Below are positions 24,414-38,473 of a stretch of 64,000 nt of DNA, one piece after another. Both the position numbers and the translations under genes were made by a program. The stretch lies in contig MU400507.1 of the NCBI GenBank assembly GCA_022578965.1, forward strand, positions 372,001 to 436,000. Reading direction: 5' to 3'. The DNA comes from Xylaria sp. FL1777 (taxonomy: Eukaryota > Ascomycota > Sordariomycetes > Xylariales > Xylariaceae). How positions within the stretch are numbered: position 1 is the stretch's first letter; each line of letters opens with the position of its first letter. The notes below the pieces were generated by a model. It saw only the letters and a list, made by a program, of their open reading frames with translations, did no database searches and was not told the origin of the DNA.

Positions 24414-25630
24414 TCATACCCCCCACAATTGATACCACAGGTCAAGACGACTTCCCTCGACTGCAGCCGTAGAACATCGGGATTGCTGACTCGTCATGAT
24501 AAGATAATGCCAAGGATAGTAGGAGGTATTTATATCCGTCACCTTATCGATATCTTCTATCGTTGCTGGCCTCTTCACATTCTGTTTCTCTAGCTCGTCT
24601 TCCAAAGCTTTTGCTTCTTCCCAGTTCGCTTTGCCACCATCGGCCGATTGCAGAAGGGATGACGGAAACCTACAGTTTCGTTCTTCTTAGCAACTGTCCC
24701 TCGCTCGCCTCATCGCTCGACGGCCACAGAACTGGACACCAGCGCTACCCAAGGAGCGAAAGAATTCGTAGGAAGGGCATAAGATGTAGGCGAAATCATA
24801 ATCAAGCAGTGCAGTGACACGTTTAGTGGAGGGATCGAAAAGTGAGTTCGTGGTGCCTACATTATGACCGGAGGTTAGCTCAAGAGTAAAAAGGAATACT
24901 GGAAAAGGGGAACTTACAGAAATCAGCATCGATGATAGTTTCCTCTTGCGCAGCTTCAAGTGCCTTAAATCGGCTTGAGATGCCATTCTTAGGAAAAGCA
25001 CCCAAGCGGCCACTTACACCATTATTGTGCTATCCTCGAATATAAAGGTATATATCCGCCATTTGGAGCGCCACTTCCAAGCCATCTTTGCAGAAGGCTT
25101 CGTAGGTTGGCTATGGCTCAGCTCCGACGCTACCATGTAGGTAGCCATAGCAGTACTAACAATTCGGCCATTCTCGTCAAACGTGACATATGCTTCCAGG
25201 AGGATGGTAGTATTGCAAGCCTTTGAGTAGCTTGGCCATTTGTGAGACGATTACCTTCGTCTGCTTCAAATGGCGTTCCGGGTCGTATGAAGTAGGCTCG
25301 GCTTTCGGATTCGTCTGGTGAAAGGACCTAGGTAGGCAGTTGGCGGCTTGCGACTCTGTTCAAAACAAGTAGGTAACTTAACTCCAGGTTAAAGTCTAGC
25401 CGACACTTACAGTATGTTCCATGTATCCCCACAGTAAGTTCCAGCCGCTCGGTAACCAATTAGATCTCCTTCCCAGGCCTACCATAAGTGTCCGCACATA
25501 CTTAAAATCATCTAATCCCAGTTAGTAAACTAGACAATGGAGGTAAATAACGACATAACTGATCCCTCTCGGTCATGAGAAGTAGACCGCATCAGTTTCT
25601 TTGATTCATTTCTAGTAATATCTACGTCCA
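24414..25630 (-). pseudogene. Eroded APH-like phosphotransferase gene
   Basis: Fragments on the minus strand resemble fungal aminoglycoside-phosphotransferase-fold (APH/choline kinase-like) proteins. The clearest piece, about 24,856-24,700, reads NSLFDPSTKRVTALLDYDFA then SYEFFRSLGS, matching the family's metal-binding region (xLxDFDFA followed by xEFF). A later piece near 24,600 reads ALEDELEKQNVKRPATIEDI. Splice-like joins are still visible: exon-like blocks at 25511-25411 (DDFKYVRTLMVGLGRRSNWL), 25355-25255 and about 25010-24918, with introns 25410-25356 and 24917-24857 that have GTAAGT donors and AG acceptors. I could not join them into one open frame: stops and frame breaks occur near 24,690 and between 25,250 and 25,020. 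A functional multi-intron gene that I failed to assemble remains possible. It does not look like an antibiotic-resistance gene. Confidence 0.5.
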
Positions 25631-27827
25631 AGTTAGGATATCATTGACCAGTTCAGGGAATGAAGTAGCTAGAAGGACATAGGTCGCCTTAGCAAAATCT
25701 ACCTAGTAGGTAAAGTCAATGATAAAACATTGCCACCACACATACACCGAAGATGTGAATAATGCAAAAGAAGTTTTGACATAACCATATAGTGTTCGAG
25801 GGGAGATGGTGTATATTTGGCTAATATTGTAGATACATACGCTGTATAGTTGACAATGCAATCGGAAAGGCCGATATTCAGCAGTCAGAATAACCAACCA
25901 GCCGAACCAACTATGTGAATTGCATTCTTATCAACCAATTGAACTTAGGGCTGAAGTTAGATTGATTGATTTCAGTGAAGCGAAGCATTGAGCTGTGACG
26001 ATAGCTTAGAGCGAGATAATCTCGGGGGTAGATTTTGATCGTTTCAGCTGGATGTGAATAGTTAATAATAGTTGAGTCCTTGTTGCGTCTCTAGATTAGA
26101 AATTGCAAGCCTCCATTGATCACAGTCCACCTACTATCCAATTTGCGTAGCCCTACATGTTTAGATATCGTCTAGTTTGAATTTATGATTATACCCTAGA
26201 GGCAGAATGAGTTAAACCGGGAAATTGTCCCAAATTAAATTAAGTATAGCGCCTAAGTCAAATCGCTTCACGGGAGGAAAAGTATCTTGCTACCTAATTA
26301 GAGCATTAGGTTGCTTTTTGTGAGTTTGCAATTGTAAACACTATGTAGTTTAGTGATAACAAGGCAATGATATAACAGCTTGGATGATCAAAGGACAAGC
26401 TAGAGGATCTAGACAAAAACCTACTCGGCAAAACCAAAAAATCTCCAGCAGAGGGCTAATCGTCGTTATTCTAGAGACTCTGGCCTAGCTTCTCTAGAGG
26501 CGGAGAAAACTCAGCTCAACACTTTTTTTTTTTTTTGGGCAGTACACAAGGCTACGTACGGTCTAAACAAGTTCCTGAATTCTTATGCGAGCTGTTAAGC
26601 ATTTCATTGCCAGAATGCTGATTTAAAGACAGGATGTTTTACGACAACTCTAGAAATATTTTTATTTGACACGATTTTTGATTTTTATTTAATGCTTGGG
26701 ATCGGGTCATCTCCTACCACACCCTCCAAGGTAAATGTACATATAGACAGATAGATTAGTAAGGTTTAATGTATGCGACGGCCATAGTGATGATGCTTTC
26801 AATATATATATGTTGCAAGTGCTTTTGACTTTCCATAAGCTATTACGGCTCAGAAGAAATGCCGCAAGTGAAATAATATAAAGTAGTTGTGCTCTAAAGT
26901 CAGACGAGACCAGTGAAACAGTCAAAACTCCTAGGGTTCATCAAGGCGACAGCAGGCAATAAGCATAACCATGACTCTACCCCTCTCAGCCTCTTTCCAC
27001 TGCTGTTTCTAAATCTTGGAGTAATTGCCGCAATCTTGAGAAGATTATTATTTATTTATGGAGAATCTGAAATATGTAGTTATATACTTCTTTTTAACAT
27101 AGTCGACGATACTAAGTAAAGGTATTGGATACTAAGAGATGAATTACAACTTCCCACGATGTTATACCGGGGAAATAATACCATCCGTTCATTACGGTAT
27201 GTAATGAGAAACAATAACGGATATGGCTATGTAGCTACAGTAGAGTACATAGTAGTTCAGCGCCTAGGCTCAGATGGATCTCCCAATTGCAAGGTAGTAA
27301 GGTACAAGGTCGTGCCGAATGCTCCACAGAAATGCCCCCTCCTCTGCCCCTTGATCCAAATACGGGTGATGACGTCCAAAAGCCGGTGCACACCTACCGG
27401 TATGTGATGCATACTGCGTAACTTCTAAGCGCCCAACGCCGTTTCGATTTCTGTTTCGAGACATAGCGCCACCAACGAACTAACTACCTTTTACCACCGC
27501 CCTTTCTCTCAGAGGTTATTACGTAGCATGCCACCAACTCATACCTAATCATAAACCATACGGCTCTAGATATTGTTGATCGGGTAAATTGAACAGGACA
27601 CGACATCTAGACGCATCGTCCTTCCGACAATAGCCTTTTCTCCCTTTCATTAATTAGTTAGCCACTTCCTAGGGCCTGCCACCCCTCCCCCTGCCCAGGC
27701 CACGCCGAGCTCGTCTACACCGGTTGCTATGCCTGTTGTGCATACGACGCACGCCGCACCTAGCACTGGTACCTGACCGACCGACCGACCGACCGACCGA
27801 CCGTCCTCCCCGTCTGCACGCCGCACC
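25631..27827. other. AT-rich spacer and Munc13-gene leader
   Basis: No gene recognised. AT-rich with a T14 run at about 26,523-26,536 and a strongly AT-rich stretch about 26,620-27,130. The end (27,660-27,827) is C-rich and includes the tetranucleotide repeat just upstream of the next start codon. Confidence 0.5.
27775..27803 (+). repeat. GACC tetranucleotide microsatellite in a 5' leader
   Basis: About seven tandem GACC units end 24 bases before the ATG of the Munc13-like gene, so they are probably in its untranslated leader and may vary in copy number between isolates. Confidence 0.85.
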
Positions 27828-30800
27828 ATGTCGTCGTCGTCGGCATCGAGGAAATCCTACATCAACCGACGCATTGACAGCATCCAGAGTGTCCGCAGCA
27901 ACAGCGGTCGGAGGAGTCGCGCCGCCTCGTCGTCTGCGCGGCCCACCCCCGTGAGCCACGATGATGCCTATTCCTACGCTCTCCGTGTCGCCTACCTTCA
28001 CTACCTCATCCAGCCCAAGACGAAGCGAAAACAATGGGTTCCTGCGCCCAAGCCCCCGGCCCGAACCCATACCTCCAACATCGCCGATTTGGTCAAGGAA
28101 TTCGTGCCCGGGAACTCGACCAGTGTCAAGCTTCCCCATTCCTTCCATGCCCCTCTGCTGAAGCGGATGGAGGGCGTCATCCGGGGCTCAGAGACTCTCC
28201 CGGGATACAATGATGCCGCTGTTAAGAAAACCTTTGCTCAAGCCTACACTGCCTTTACCGAGGCCAGTTTCAAGAAGAGCATCGATAAGGAGCGCAAGGT
28301 CGAGCCCCTAGTCTTGATTTTCTATTCTGCTGCCACCAAGGCCTGCAGTCTCGGACATACCCCAGGTGACGACTCGTGGAAGCTTCTCGTCGATAGGCAT
28401 GTGGCTCTGTTCGTGAGGCTCGTCACTCACATTCTGCGCGCCCAGGGCAATGACAAGGACAAGCCCGAGCTCATGAGCAGACTGAGCACTCTGGAAAACA
28501 AGCTTCTTACAAATGACCAGAATCTCTTCATTGACACAAGCCAAGATGCGGGGAAGCATATCGAAGTCATTGTTCCCCTATCCTACGACGTCAAAGACAT
28601 GCCCATGGTTCAGGCTGTTGCTAAAATATTCGGACTTGCGCACTCTGATGTTCAGAGTCACATAGATGCGCAGCGGCCGAATTGGACCGAAGAGGCTGCT
28701 CTCAGAGATTTAAAAGCATACCAGCATCGCTTGAATGCCAACATGTCTGGTGTCTTACAAAGCCAGGACTATGATGTCGAGGAAGCATATCAAGACTGGA
28801 AAAAGTCTGAGGCCCCTTTTCTGTCGGCCATGATGATGGAAATTCTTACTGCTAAGCCAGAGCTCGCCAAAACATCTTCGGGCGCAAGCGCGGCTTCTGA
28901 GAAGCCCTTACCAGCAAGTCCCGGCGCCGGATACGGGGAGGACCAGTCGGATTTAGGTCGGGTATTGTCCAACACAAGCAGGAATTCTATGTACGGCATG
29001 GATCATAGACTTAGCCTGAGTTCAATGACGCTTGAAGATGCTGGTATTAGGGCTGTCGACGAGGCGCACTATACCTTCATTCCGTCCGACCCTCGAGAGT
29101 TTCTGAAGGTCATCGCGAATTATGCTTTGGAGTTCGATGCTATGCACGGTAATGGGGATGAACAGAACGGCCCATTCTCAAAGCAGTCGATGGAGCTTCT
29201 TACAGAACTTTGTATTCGCTGGCGAATTCCTCAGTTCACCCGACTCGTCGTATACATGGAAGTAGCCGCCCGCAGATTCACCGACACGCTCTTCACAACC
29301 ATAGATCTGGACTCTGCATTTGATCTAGTCAAAAGTCCTCCACCAGAAAAGGAACTCAAAAAACCCCCCCATATATATTTATATAGTGAGAGCCTCGCCA
29401 GTATAGATCGGAGCAGGTGGACTATTACCGACGTGGTGACATATAAACAAACGTTGTACACCCTGCATGATGCGCTTTTACGAGAGCTTTATGATATTCT
29501 CATGCATTGTTATCAGCCCAAACCCCCTTCAGCAGGCCCTTCGGTTCACGTCTTGCAGAATCATATTTTCAATGACCCCGGCTTTGTCCGAAAAGAAGAG
29601 GAGGCAATGGAATACACTAAAATGCTCCAGGATGGCATGGCAGAGCAAGCCGCAAATGCTTACCGTGGCTTCCTTGATGCTGAGATACCACCAGACCAGC
29701 AAGATTGGAACTTCAGTCACGTGAAGAATCTCGGGAACTCAGTCGTCAAACTTTGCGAAAAGATACAAAAGCGCTATAGAAGTAGCCCAGTCATCATGGG
29801 AGTTAATCCTTTGACCGTCCTTGCCGAGACTATTTTTCCAAGCTTTGAAAACGATGCTCACGAGCTGGTCAAGCGAATCGTGCAGGTTGCCCGAGACAGG
29901 GGAGACGAACTTCCTTTCCAGGATGGAATTGATCTATACAAAGATCTCGTCGAAATTCGGCGCATCCACAGATCATCACTTCCCAACCAACCCTTCACGT
30001 TTGACGTGGAAGAGCTTCTCGTAGAATTCGTTTGGCGGTGGATTCACAACGCGGAGGAGCAGGCTGAAAACTTCGTAGAGGAGGCAATGAAGCATGATCA
30101 GTTCCAAGTTCGTGGCGAAGAGCCTGAACAAGTTTCTAGAGATGCTGACCGCCATAGTCATTCGGTGATCGACATGTTTCAGTTTTTTCATCAAACAGCA
30201 GACCAAGTATTCCAACTTGAATGGGATAATGACATTCACCATGCTCGTTTCATGACAGCTTTGTCAAAGATTTTCGCTAACAGCATTGCTCGTTACTGCG
30301 AGATCGTTGATCAACGTTTTGTCAAGGAAATGGATACGCCACGACCGAATGAGCAGGAAGCAGCTGCATCAGCTCAGACAACCCAGAGTAGATTTATGCA
30401 ATATGCCAAAGACGCGTGGAACAATAAGGAAAAAATGGAACCATTTCAATTTTATCCAGAGGTATAGTACTTATACTCCGCTGATGAGTAAGATTCTAAT
30501 TCGTTATAGTCTTTGGTCAAACTAAACAACGTTGAGTGGGCCATGCAGGAGTTGGACAAGCTTGAGAGGACCATGAATGTCGATGCCTGCGCTGCGATAT
30601 TGGAGAAGGTGGACGGTCCAAAAAGACAGGTCCGGCGACCAGCGAAATACGTTTTCACCATTAAGATTGTCGAAGCCGAGGAGATCAAAGCATGTGATCC
30701 AAACGGGACTAGCGATCCTTATGTCGTTCTCGTGGACGAATACCAAAAGCGTCTGCATAAGACACGGATCATCATGAGAACCCTGAGCCCTCGGTGGGAT

Positions 30801-32056
30801 GAATCCGTGGATGTGACAGTATCTGGCGCTCTCAACATTGTTGCAACAATCTGGGATTATGATACCTTCGGCGACCACGACTTTGTAGGCAGAACTTCTC
30901 TCAAGCTGGACCCAATACATTTCAGTGACTATTTACCGAGAGAATTTTGGCTTGATCTTGACACACAAGGTAGAATTCTCCTCCGGGTGAGTATGGAAGG
31001 AGAACGCGACGATATCCAGTTTTATTTTGGCAAGGCTTTTCGGCATCTGAAGAGGACTGAGCGCGATATGGTTCGCAAAATCACAGATAAGGTAAGGTGC
31101 CTGTCGGAGAATTCTCGGTGCGTCACCTTACTGACAACTCGCAGCTATCAAGACAGATCAACGCATCACTATCGTACGAAGCGTTGCGTAGTCTCCTGGG
31201 CCGCAACCTAGCCTCCCAAGTTAACTCGTTCTTTAAACGAAGTTCGACTCTCCCTGTACTCACTGATGCTGATGTTGAGAACGCGCTCCAAACCCTCTTC
31301 TCGTATTTCAATGACAACTTTTTTACGATGAAGCAAACTTTGACCGATGCGACAATGGTTGCGGTAATGACACGCTTGTGGAAAGAAGTTCTTATGGCTA
31401 TTGAAGCTCTCGTTGTACCGCCCTTGTCTGACAAGCCCTCCACTCAACGTCCGCTTAGCCAACGTGAACTGGACGTAGTTTTTAAGTGGTTAAAATTGCT
31501 CTATGGTTTCTTTAACGCACAAGACGAGACGGGGGAGGCCCTGGGTGTCCCTGCCGAAGTCCTCAAGTCGCCTAAGTATCACGAGCTCAACTCGCTTAAC
31601 TTCTTTTACTTTGACTCCACTGAGAACCTTGTCCGAACATCAGAGCGTATGGCAGCGGCTACTGCCCAAAGGCAGCAGCAGCAACTCCAAGGTCAGATGA
31701 GCTCGAACCGCCTCTCTGCGCCTCCCGCTTTTGGTGGTGCCGCCGCGGGACCGGCTTTTGCAAGTATGGGTACCATCCGTAGAGGCAAGAGCATTATGAT
31801 GAGCCGAAATCTTGGTACGATGCGGCGTGCTAAGGAAGAGAAGCGGAAAGAAGCTCAGGCTGATCCATCTGATGATATGATACTCCGAATCCTACGCATG
31901 CGCCCAGAAGCTGCTGGCTATCTCAAGGAGAGACACCGCCAGAAAGAACGAATGGCAGCAGCGGCAGCGGCGGCAATGATCGTCAAGCAGAGTGTCAGCC
32001 AGGGTTGGAATAGCGCTGGGGCAAGTTTCGGCCGAGGTGGCATACCACGACGTTAA
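27828..32056 (+). CDS. Munc13/UNC-13-like protein with C2 domain (Ync13-like)
   Basis: Large membrane-traffic protein of about 1375 aa, related to fission-yeast Ync13 and to Munc13, which act in vesicle tethering and SNARE assembly; in fission yeast the homologue works in exocytosis/endocytosis and cell-wall integrity at septation. Exons 27828-30461, 30510-31091, 31145-32056; introns are 48 and 53 nt. The N-terminus is Ser/Arg-rich. A long helical MUN-like region follows, with an MHD1-type part around residues 650-800 (DWNFSHVKNLGNSVVKLCEK and on). A C2 domain lies at about 922-1020 (DPNGTSDPYVVLVDEYQKR; WDYDTFGDHDFVG), with Asp residues placed as in Ca2+-binding C2 loops. An MHD2-type part follows at about 1090-1200 (DADVENALQTLFSYFNDNFF). 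The C-terminus has Gln- and Ala-rich runs. The order MHD1-C2-MHD2 is typical of the family. Confidence 0.92.
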
Positions 32057-35000
32057 TAATTAGCAAACCCACCAAAGTTGCATAAGTAGTCAGCGAGTAT
32101 CCGAGCTCGATCTTTAGGATCTCGGTATGAAGAGCAGGATTCAACCAGAAATATTGCGGCTCGACATTCTGCATTACTTTATTCCCGCGGTCAGTATGTT
32201 GACTCACAAGACTTCCACTACAGCGTGAGTTTAAAGTCATTAATTGGCGATGTGTATGCGGATATTTTTCTTCTATTCTACCTTTCCATTAACTACCCGA
32301 TACCCCTACTCGAAATCAAGTCCTCTCTACATTGAAATATCTTTGGCGAAGGTTATGTGTTATGGGCTGTGAGCCTTGAACTCTTGCGTGGGTGTTTCTG
32401 TTGGCAGTTTTGTTTTCAACGTCCTTTCGAGATTTATATTAGGGGGCACTGTGTCGTTTGCATGTCATATCTCGGGGTATCGTAAAGATTGCTCTCTGTG
32501 GGATACGCAATATTTCTTTGGAATGAGAAACAGAACAGTAGGGAGGTTGGGGACACCTTGTGTACGAGGCTAACTGCTTGAATTGATTTGTTTAATCAGT
32601 CCCAGTTAACGATCAGTGATATGAAGGGCATCTGTAGTTTTGCCATTAGCGTCCTCCGTTGTTTCTTTCGCCTCATGATGATCTCATTAATAACTTACCC
32701 TGTCTAACAATTTCGTTACAGCTAAAAATCTATTGTGCCCTGGAGTATGTATATACCAATTAACGAGACAATACGAACATGTCTGTGCTCATCTCCGCTG
32801 TTATGTTACTATGTTTCCTGAGTATAGCTTCTACACAATACCACAAGGTTTCTGTGTTTATGTCACAATATATTATCGATAGATATAGAGAAAAGGGTCA
32901 AATAGCTGAATGTGTAGAGCATAGGGACTACTACTTTTTAGTACTCAGGGTTTGGCTTTGCCCTTCGTTATTCAGAACGATCGTGGTTATGGAATCATAG
33001 GTAGCCAATATAACATATTCTCTATGATTACTACAGGTACATTCCCCGGTTATGAAGAAAAGCCATTCATCTGTTCTGAACTGAGCTCACGTATGATCTG
33101 GTGAGTTTTGTCACAGAGGGGGTTAGTAGGATAGGACATGGATGACCACAGCAAAAGCGTAGCTAAACCTTTTCAGTCATTTACTGCGTATCATTAATAT
33201 CATACTCTCTTACTAATAGTTTAGGTCGGCCTTCGAGTTCGAGGTTCGTATTTCGTTTGTTCTCAGGTTCCTGTCATATTATGTAGCCAACTCGTTTCGG
33301 CCAGATGTAGCTAACATATGTGCTCCGTGCCTATTTGAGTAGGTAGATGTGATGGGGCATCTCATTCGTGACTTGCGTGGTCTAAGTATGTATGGTACGG
33401 CACGGCTTACTATACTCTTTTCAAACATACATCACGCCTCAATATCGACTACTCTCGTTCTCATGGCAGGGTACTGCCTCAACACCGGTGGTAATAGCAG
33501 TGTCAGGTGGAATTGAGGGGCAGGACGGAAAATGGTGTTTTTTTTTTTTTGGTAGTTTACATTAGAATCCGATCCAAGGTTAAGCTTTCACGGCCCGTCC
33601 GAAGTTCCCCTGAATCTATCTGATGATAAGGTTGGGGGTGTGATGAGATGATCTTTTGAATTAAGCTTATGTATGTGTACCTAAACTATCGAGTGGCGAG
33701 AGAAAAGGACTGTTCCAGACGTTTTGCCCACATGTGACATGTGACTTATCAACGGTCGAATGCCACGTGAGTGAGCTGATGGTTCGCCGAAGTTAGTGCT
33801 TTTCGTCCTCGATCCTGAAACAGGATCGGCGGAGGCGTAGGCAAGGGTGGAAAATGGGAGGGACCCGGACCCGGACCGGCGTTCGTCGGACTGCACATCA
33901 TTCCGTACATCTTTCCCGCTTTCGCGACGTTAATGCCCTACATATCTACAGGAGGCATACATAGTACATGTTTATCTAAACTAAGTGTAACGATAGTTCA
34001 TGTGGGACGGATAATCTTATGAAGCTCACCCCTTCAGTCTGTTTTACCACCTGGTTAGTTTTGCCTGTAGTGTAGTTTTAATAATAGCAAAAGGCTTCTT
34101 TCTATACATAGTATAACTAATGTGTCTTAAGTTTTCCTTTATAACAATTAGTAAATGGAATGGTTGGCTAGGTGCTGGCAAAAGGAAACAAAAGAAGAAA
34201 AAGAAAAAGAAAAGAAAAAGGAGGTGAAAGTTAAGTATTATGATTGGTGTACCGGTAGTTGAAGAAGTCAAAGGTAGGGACTTTGGTAGGGACTTTGGGG
34301 CTCCGTCTGGGGCAAAAGGAGCGAATTGCGACAGAATTGCAGATCGGTGGCGGTCAACCGGGTCAGGCCGGACCAATCCATCTTGTATACCGGTACAATG
34401 TACATGCTTTTTATGCCTTCCTGACAATGAAAAAGCGCTTTTCTGTTTCTTATCATATTTGACTACCAGTATACCGGTACCTACGGTCGACCCTCCGACT
34501 CGATTTCTCTAAGCCTCGACAACAAAGGCGTAGTCTATCTAGCCTTGGGGTTGTCAATGGATCAATACCCCTCCGTACCTACTTGCCGACCGAAAACACT
34601 GTATAGTACTTACAGTAGTAGATGGAGGGGTGACGCCGATGGAGCATGCGTGTGCGCATCCTGCTGGCTTTGGCTAGACTCCCCTAGTGCCTTGGGGCCA
34701 ACCACTGATATGGAATCAGGCAATGTCATACCATATGCTGCCAGTGTAGGTTAGACCCTTTTGCATGCTCGCCCGAATACCTACCATATTGGCAGCTGGT
34801 ATTTTATCAAGGGGACAAAGATGTGGGTAGAAAATAAGGGTCCCCCTAAGGTGGATTACCTGCAGAAAGTTATTATCGCGCTGGGTGAAGATTGACATCG
34901 TAAAGCATACCTAGACCCCTTATGCGTATTGTGCCGAGTCCCTAGTGTGCAAAGGCCACATAGGTAGTGTGACGATGTAATTGGTGGTTCTCGTCAACCT

Positions 35001-38000
35001 CAACACTTTAGGTGGCGTACATGTCACATGTCTATCCACTTTCGCCTCCCAGAAGCGCTAAGCTTCGCGACTCAGCACGCACGCTAGGGATGCCCACGGG
35101 AACATGGGCATCGTGAGAATTTCGGGCTACCGGTACTGCGTAGGTATGTATGTATGTATACCCGAATCCATATCCCCGTTTTCGGGATTCCCTAGATTGC
35201 GCTATCTCGTCCTCAAGTACTGCATGTCACGGCTTGAGCGGCCCGAGATTCAACATTGTTTGGCATTGGTATTGTGCCTGTGAAAGTTGGAAGTACTATT
35301 ATTATTGTACTAATATGTATCGTGTCAACGCGATTTTTAAGGATCAAATCTTTTTCTGTAGCTAGGTAGTGATCGTTACTCTTGGTATTTATCTAGTGTA
35401 TATTGTGCGCCACACAGGCCTAGCGTTGAGAAATAGGTATCGTATCGAAAGTATTGTACCCAGTAAGCCCTCATCCCAAGAACTACTCAAGCCGGAGGCG
35501 CTTGTAACAAAGCCAAGCCAATTATAGTAATAGGATGAGAAGCTATACCCATATTAGGGCATGGTACTGCTGGGTTAATGTGATATGACATCATGGGGCA
35601 TCTAGGGACTTCCACATAGTGAAAGTCTAAAAGATAGCGTTGTCAACGTCGCTAGATTTATTGAGCGGCTGGAATATCAGTGTTTCTAAACTCTGGAATG
35701 CGTAAAAAGGAGAGAAGGGAGAGAGGCTTCGGAATTAAATCAACACTTTGCAGTGCCTGCTGATCGCAGATTATCACACCTGTCTTAGCAATAACTTTAG
35801 TCAGTCACTTTATGGTACGCTGCTCATCACAACGACGATACTGTCCCGGGTTTGGTGTTGTCCTTGAGGTAGGGTATCATAAAAAATTTGACGAATGGGC
35901 CTAAGGTCATAAGACTCAAGTTTATAGTACAGCGACGATCATGCGGAATTGGGTGAACGGCCTATGCAGGTAGTCCTCTGATAACGGCGGTTACTCAGGT
36001 TTTGCTCAGGTCAAGGCGCGACACAGCATTTCGGCTGCTACGCGGCAAACAAGGACCAGGAACTGACAACAAGATCTTGTGACTCCCAATCAGGATAGAC
36101 ACCAAAGCTCTGTGCTACACTTCTTAATAGATTTTATTTTTATTCGTCCTACAAGACAGGCATATTAATGTGAGTGAGTTCCTACAAGACGATGATTTGC
36201 TTCGTCGTGATAGAACCGGTCAGTGGCGGGCGAGTAGCTAAAGTAAATCAGTTGTCTCTAAATATGCGACAACATATTTAAGCAATTTGTCTTTGTTTTC
36301 TTAGCTATCTGGTATTTCATTAACTTGTAGAAAGCATAGTACCTTGGCATCCACGTGTAGATAACGGATGAGCTGTTCAAGCATTTACCCGGTAGGCAGA
36401 GACTTATTCAGTAGTGTGCGCTATAAATTGGGCAAAATGCCTGGGCAGCTAAGTAAGCGAGGAGATAATCAGGATCTACGCCGTAGATACGGATGGAATT
36501 CACTGTCCTTTATATGACTGTCTTGATGGGATTTCATTTTTCTCCCTTCCTCTGAAAGGCACAAAAGGTAAAAGAGGGCCGTTCCTTTTTGTCATCGAGA
36601 ATAGACTACCTAGATACTTAGTCAATCACGAGGCACCCCTCTCTCTCTCTCTCTGTCTCCTTTTTTTTTTTTTTTTTTTTCCCCGTTCCTCTGTGGCTGA
36701 GAATTGATGACTAGATGCCTACACTAAGCAGAAGATTATGAAGCTTCCCGCTTGTTGGCATTTCAACTACATATGTATACAGGGGCTCAACTGAAGATCA
36801 CTGGCATATAGGTACATACATACTGTTTCATCTTACATACCGGTAGCTGAAGAGCCAAGTAGTGCGGCTCACAAGATTGATGAAAACCAGGTAAGATCTT
36901 GCTATCTACTTACTGACCTGAGCAGAAGTCTGGGTGAAATCTAAGTATAAGTAAAGTGGTTATAGTAGTATAATACGTATGGTACAGTAACCTATCTTGG
37001 CAAAATCGATTACCCAATTAGGTAAACTCTGTATGCGTAGGGTAGACAGACCATGGCGTTGTGCAGTATGTAAGTAGGGTCTATGTACTTATTTTAGTGC
37101 GGGAAGGGAGGTCAACAAAGAATATAATACTACCGTAGATACGATGTCAGATAAGCTCAACAGCTGTGTCGGTCAGGGAAGGGGTGAAGCGAAAGGTTGC
37201 TAGAGGATACAAGGTGTAGGTACTGTAAGGGCGCAAAGAAGGCTATTCGATGCATATGTGTAACCTCGAGGTATTACCTGATGCGATCTAGATACTTATG
37301 CTATACTATATCTGCTATATCTACTGCGTATGCGAGAGCAAGTTAATACTACCTTGGATACATATACTGCGCAGGCAAGGTAGGTACCATCAATGCAAAG
37401 AAAAGCAACTTCAGCAGATGGGCGGACACTTGACCCCAGTTGAAACAGTACCACAGTGGAAGGACTTCGGCGAGCTCGACCCTAAGTGGCCGAATCTAAT
37501 CATCCGCCCCAGCCCATGCCCCCGGTTGGCCTGCCTCTTCCCTGAGCGCATCTGGCCAATGACCGCCGGCTGCTCGCGCTATACGGCCCCGCAGCCACCG
37601 TCTGGACGTCTGGACTGGCTGGCCAGCGGTGCAGTAGGTGCAGTAGCCACTGAAGACGAAGACACGGACCAGTGACCAGCAGCCCGCCTTTCTTCTCCCA
37701 CCTGGACAAGTCCCATCCCAATCCCAGGACCCGTCTCTCCCATCTCCGCCTTGCCTGCTTGTCTACTTGTCTACTTGTCTGCTGTCCTGCCGCTTATTGC
37801 ATCTGCTTGCTGGGTTTGCCTATCGTGCCACTCTTCGACGCCGACGCTGTTGCCGCTCTCCGTTATCGTCATCGTCGCTTCTGTGCAAAGACCTGCTTGC
37901 GGCCGTTGACCTGCATCCAGGGCTCGTTCCCGCTAAGGCCTCCCCGCGTCTGGTCGAGCGACTGACTGACTACAGAGCCAGTCTCCGTTGCTCCTTGTTC

Positions 38001-38473
38001 GTGCTCTTTCTCTCCAACCAACGCCCATCCAGCCTCAACAATTCTCTGCCTATCCAAACCTAGTGGCGTCACTCCCTTTTGCCGACACCACCTCGTCCTT
38101 CGCTTTATCCAACTACCGCTCGCTTCGCATCGAAGCAACTTTTGGTGTACTCCTATTGTTGATCTCCCGTCGTCACCTGCTCGTACAGCTCGATCATTCC
38201 TTGCCCACTGCATCCTCCATCTGCTCGTTCGCCGGGGCGGATATGCAGCAACGTCCTGTGAAGTAGGCCTGGTCTTCGTCCATACACATACTGCAGTATT
38301 ATCTGTCTCTTTCGTCGACACTCGCAGCACTATCGCCCGGCTCTATGCAGTTCTCCTAGGATTCTGTCAGCGTCTTGTTGATCGCTGCTCTCGTATTTGA
38401 TACTGATTACATACATCTGATCTCGCATACTCCCACCTCCGAATATATACTGGATCTTCATTGCATTGTGAAA
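32057..38473. other. 6.4-kb gene-free spacer and Nik1 leader
   Basis: The longest gap in the window. No open frame shows a family signature. It holds T13 at 33,538-33,550, an A/G-rich tract at about 34,180-34,226, a CT repeat followed by T20 at about 36,637-36,680, and scattered TACCTA/TAGGTA motifs. From about 37,400 to 38,473 the DNA is C- and T-rich with several short ATG-led frames (for example 37,672-37,965), consistent with a long leader of the histidine kinase gene. Confidence 0.5.
36637..36680. repeat. CT repeat followed by T20
   Basis: A CTCTCT run of about 16 bases, a short interruption, then twenty T residues (36661-36680). It lies about 1.8 kb upstream of the Nik1 start. Simple-sequence tract with no assigned role. 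Confidence 0.8.

Noticed and set aside
37869..38330. 153-codon minus-strand frame upstream of Nik1
   Set aside because: No signature, antisense to the probable leader, and composition explained by the C/T-rich top strand.
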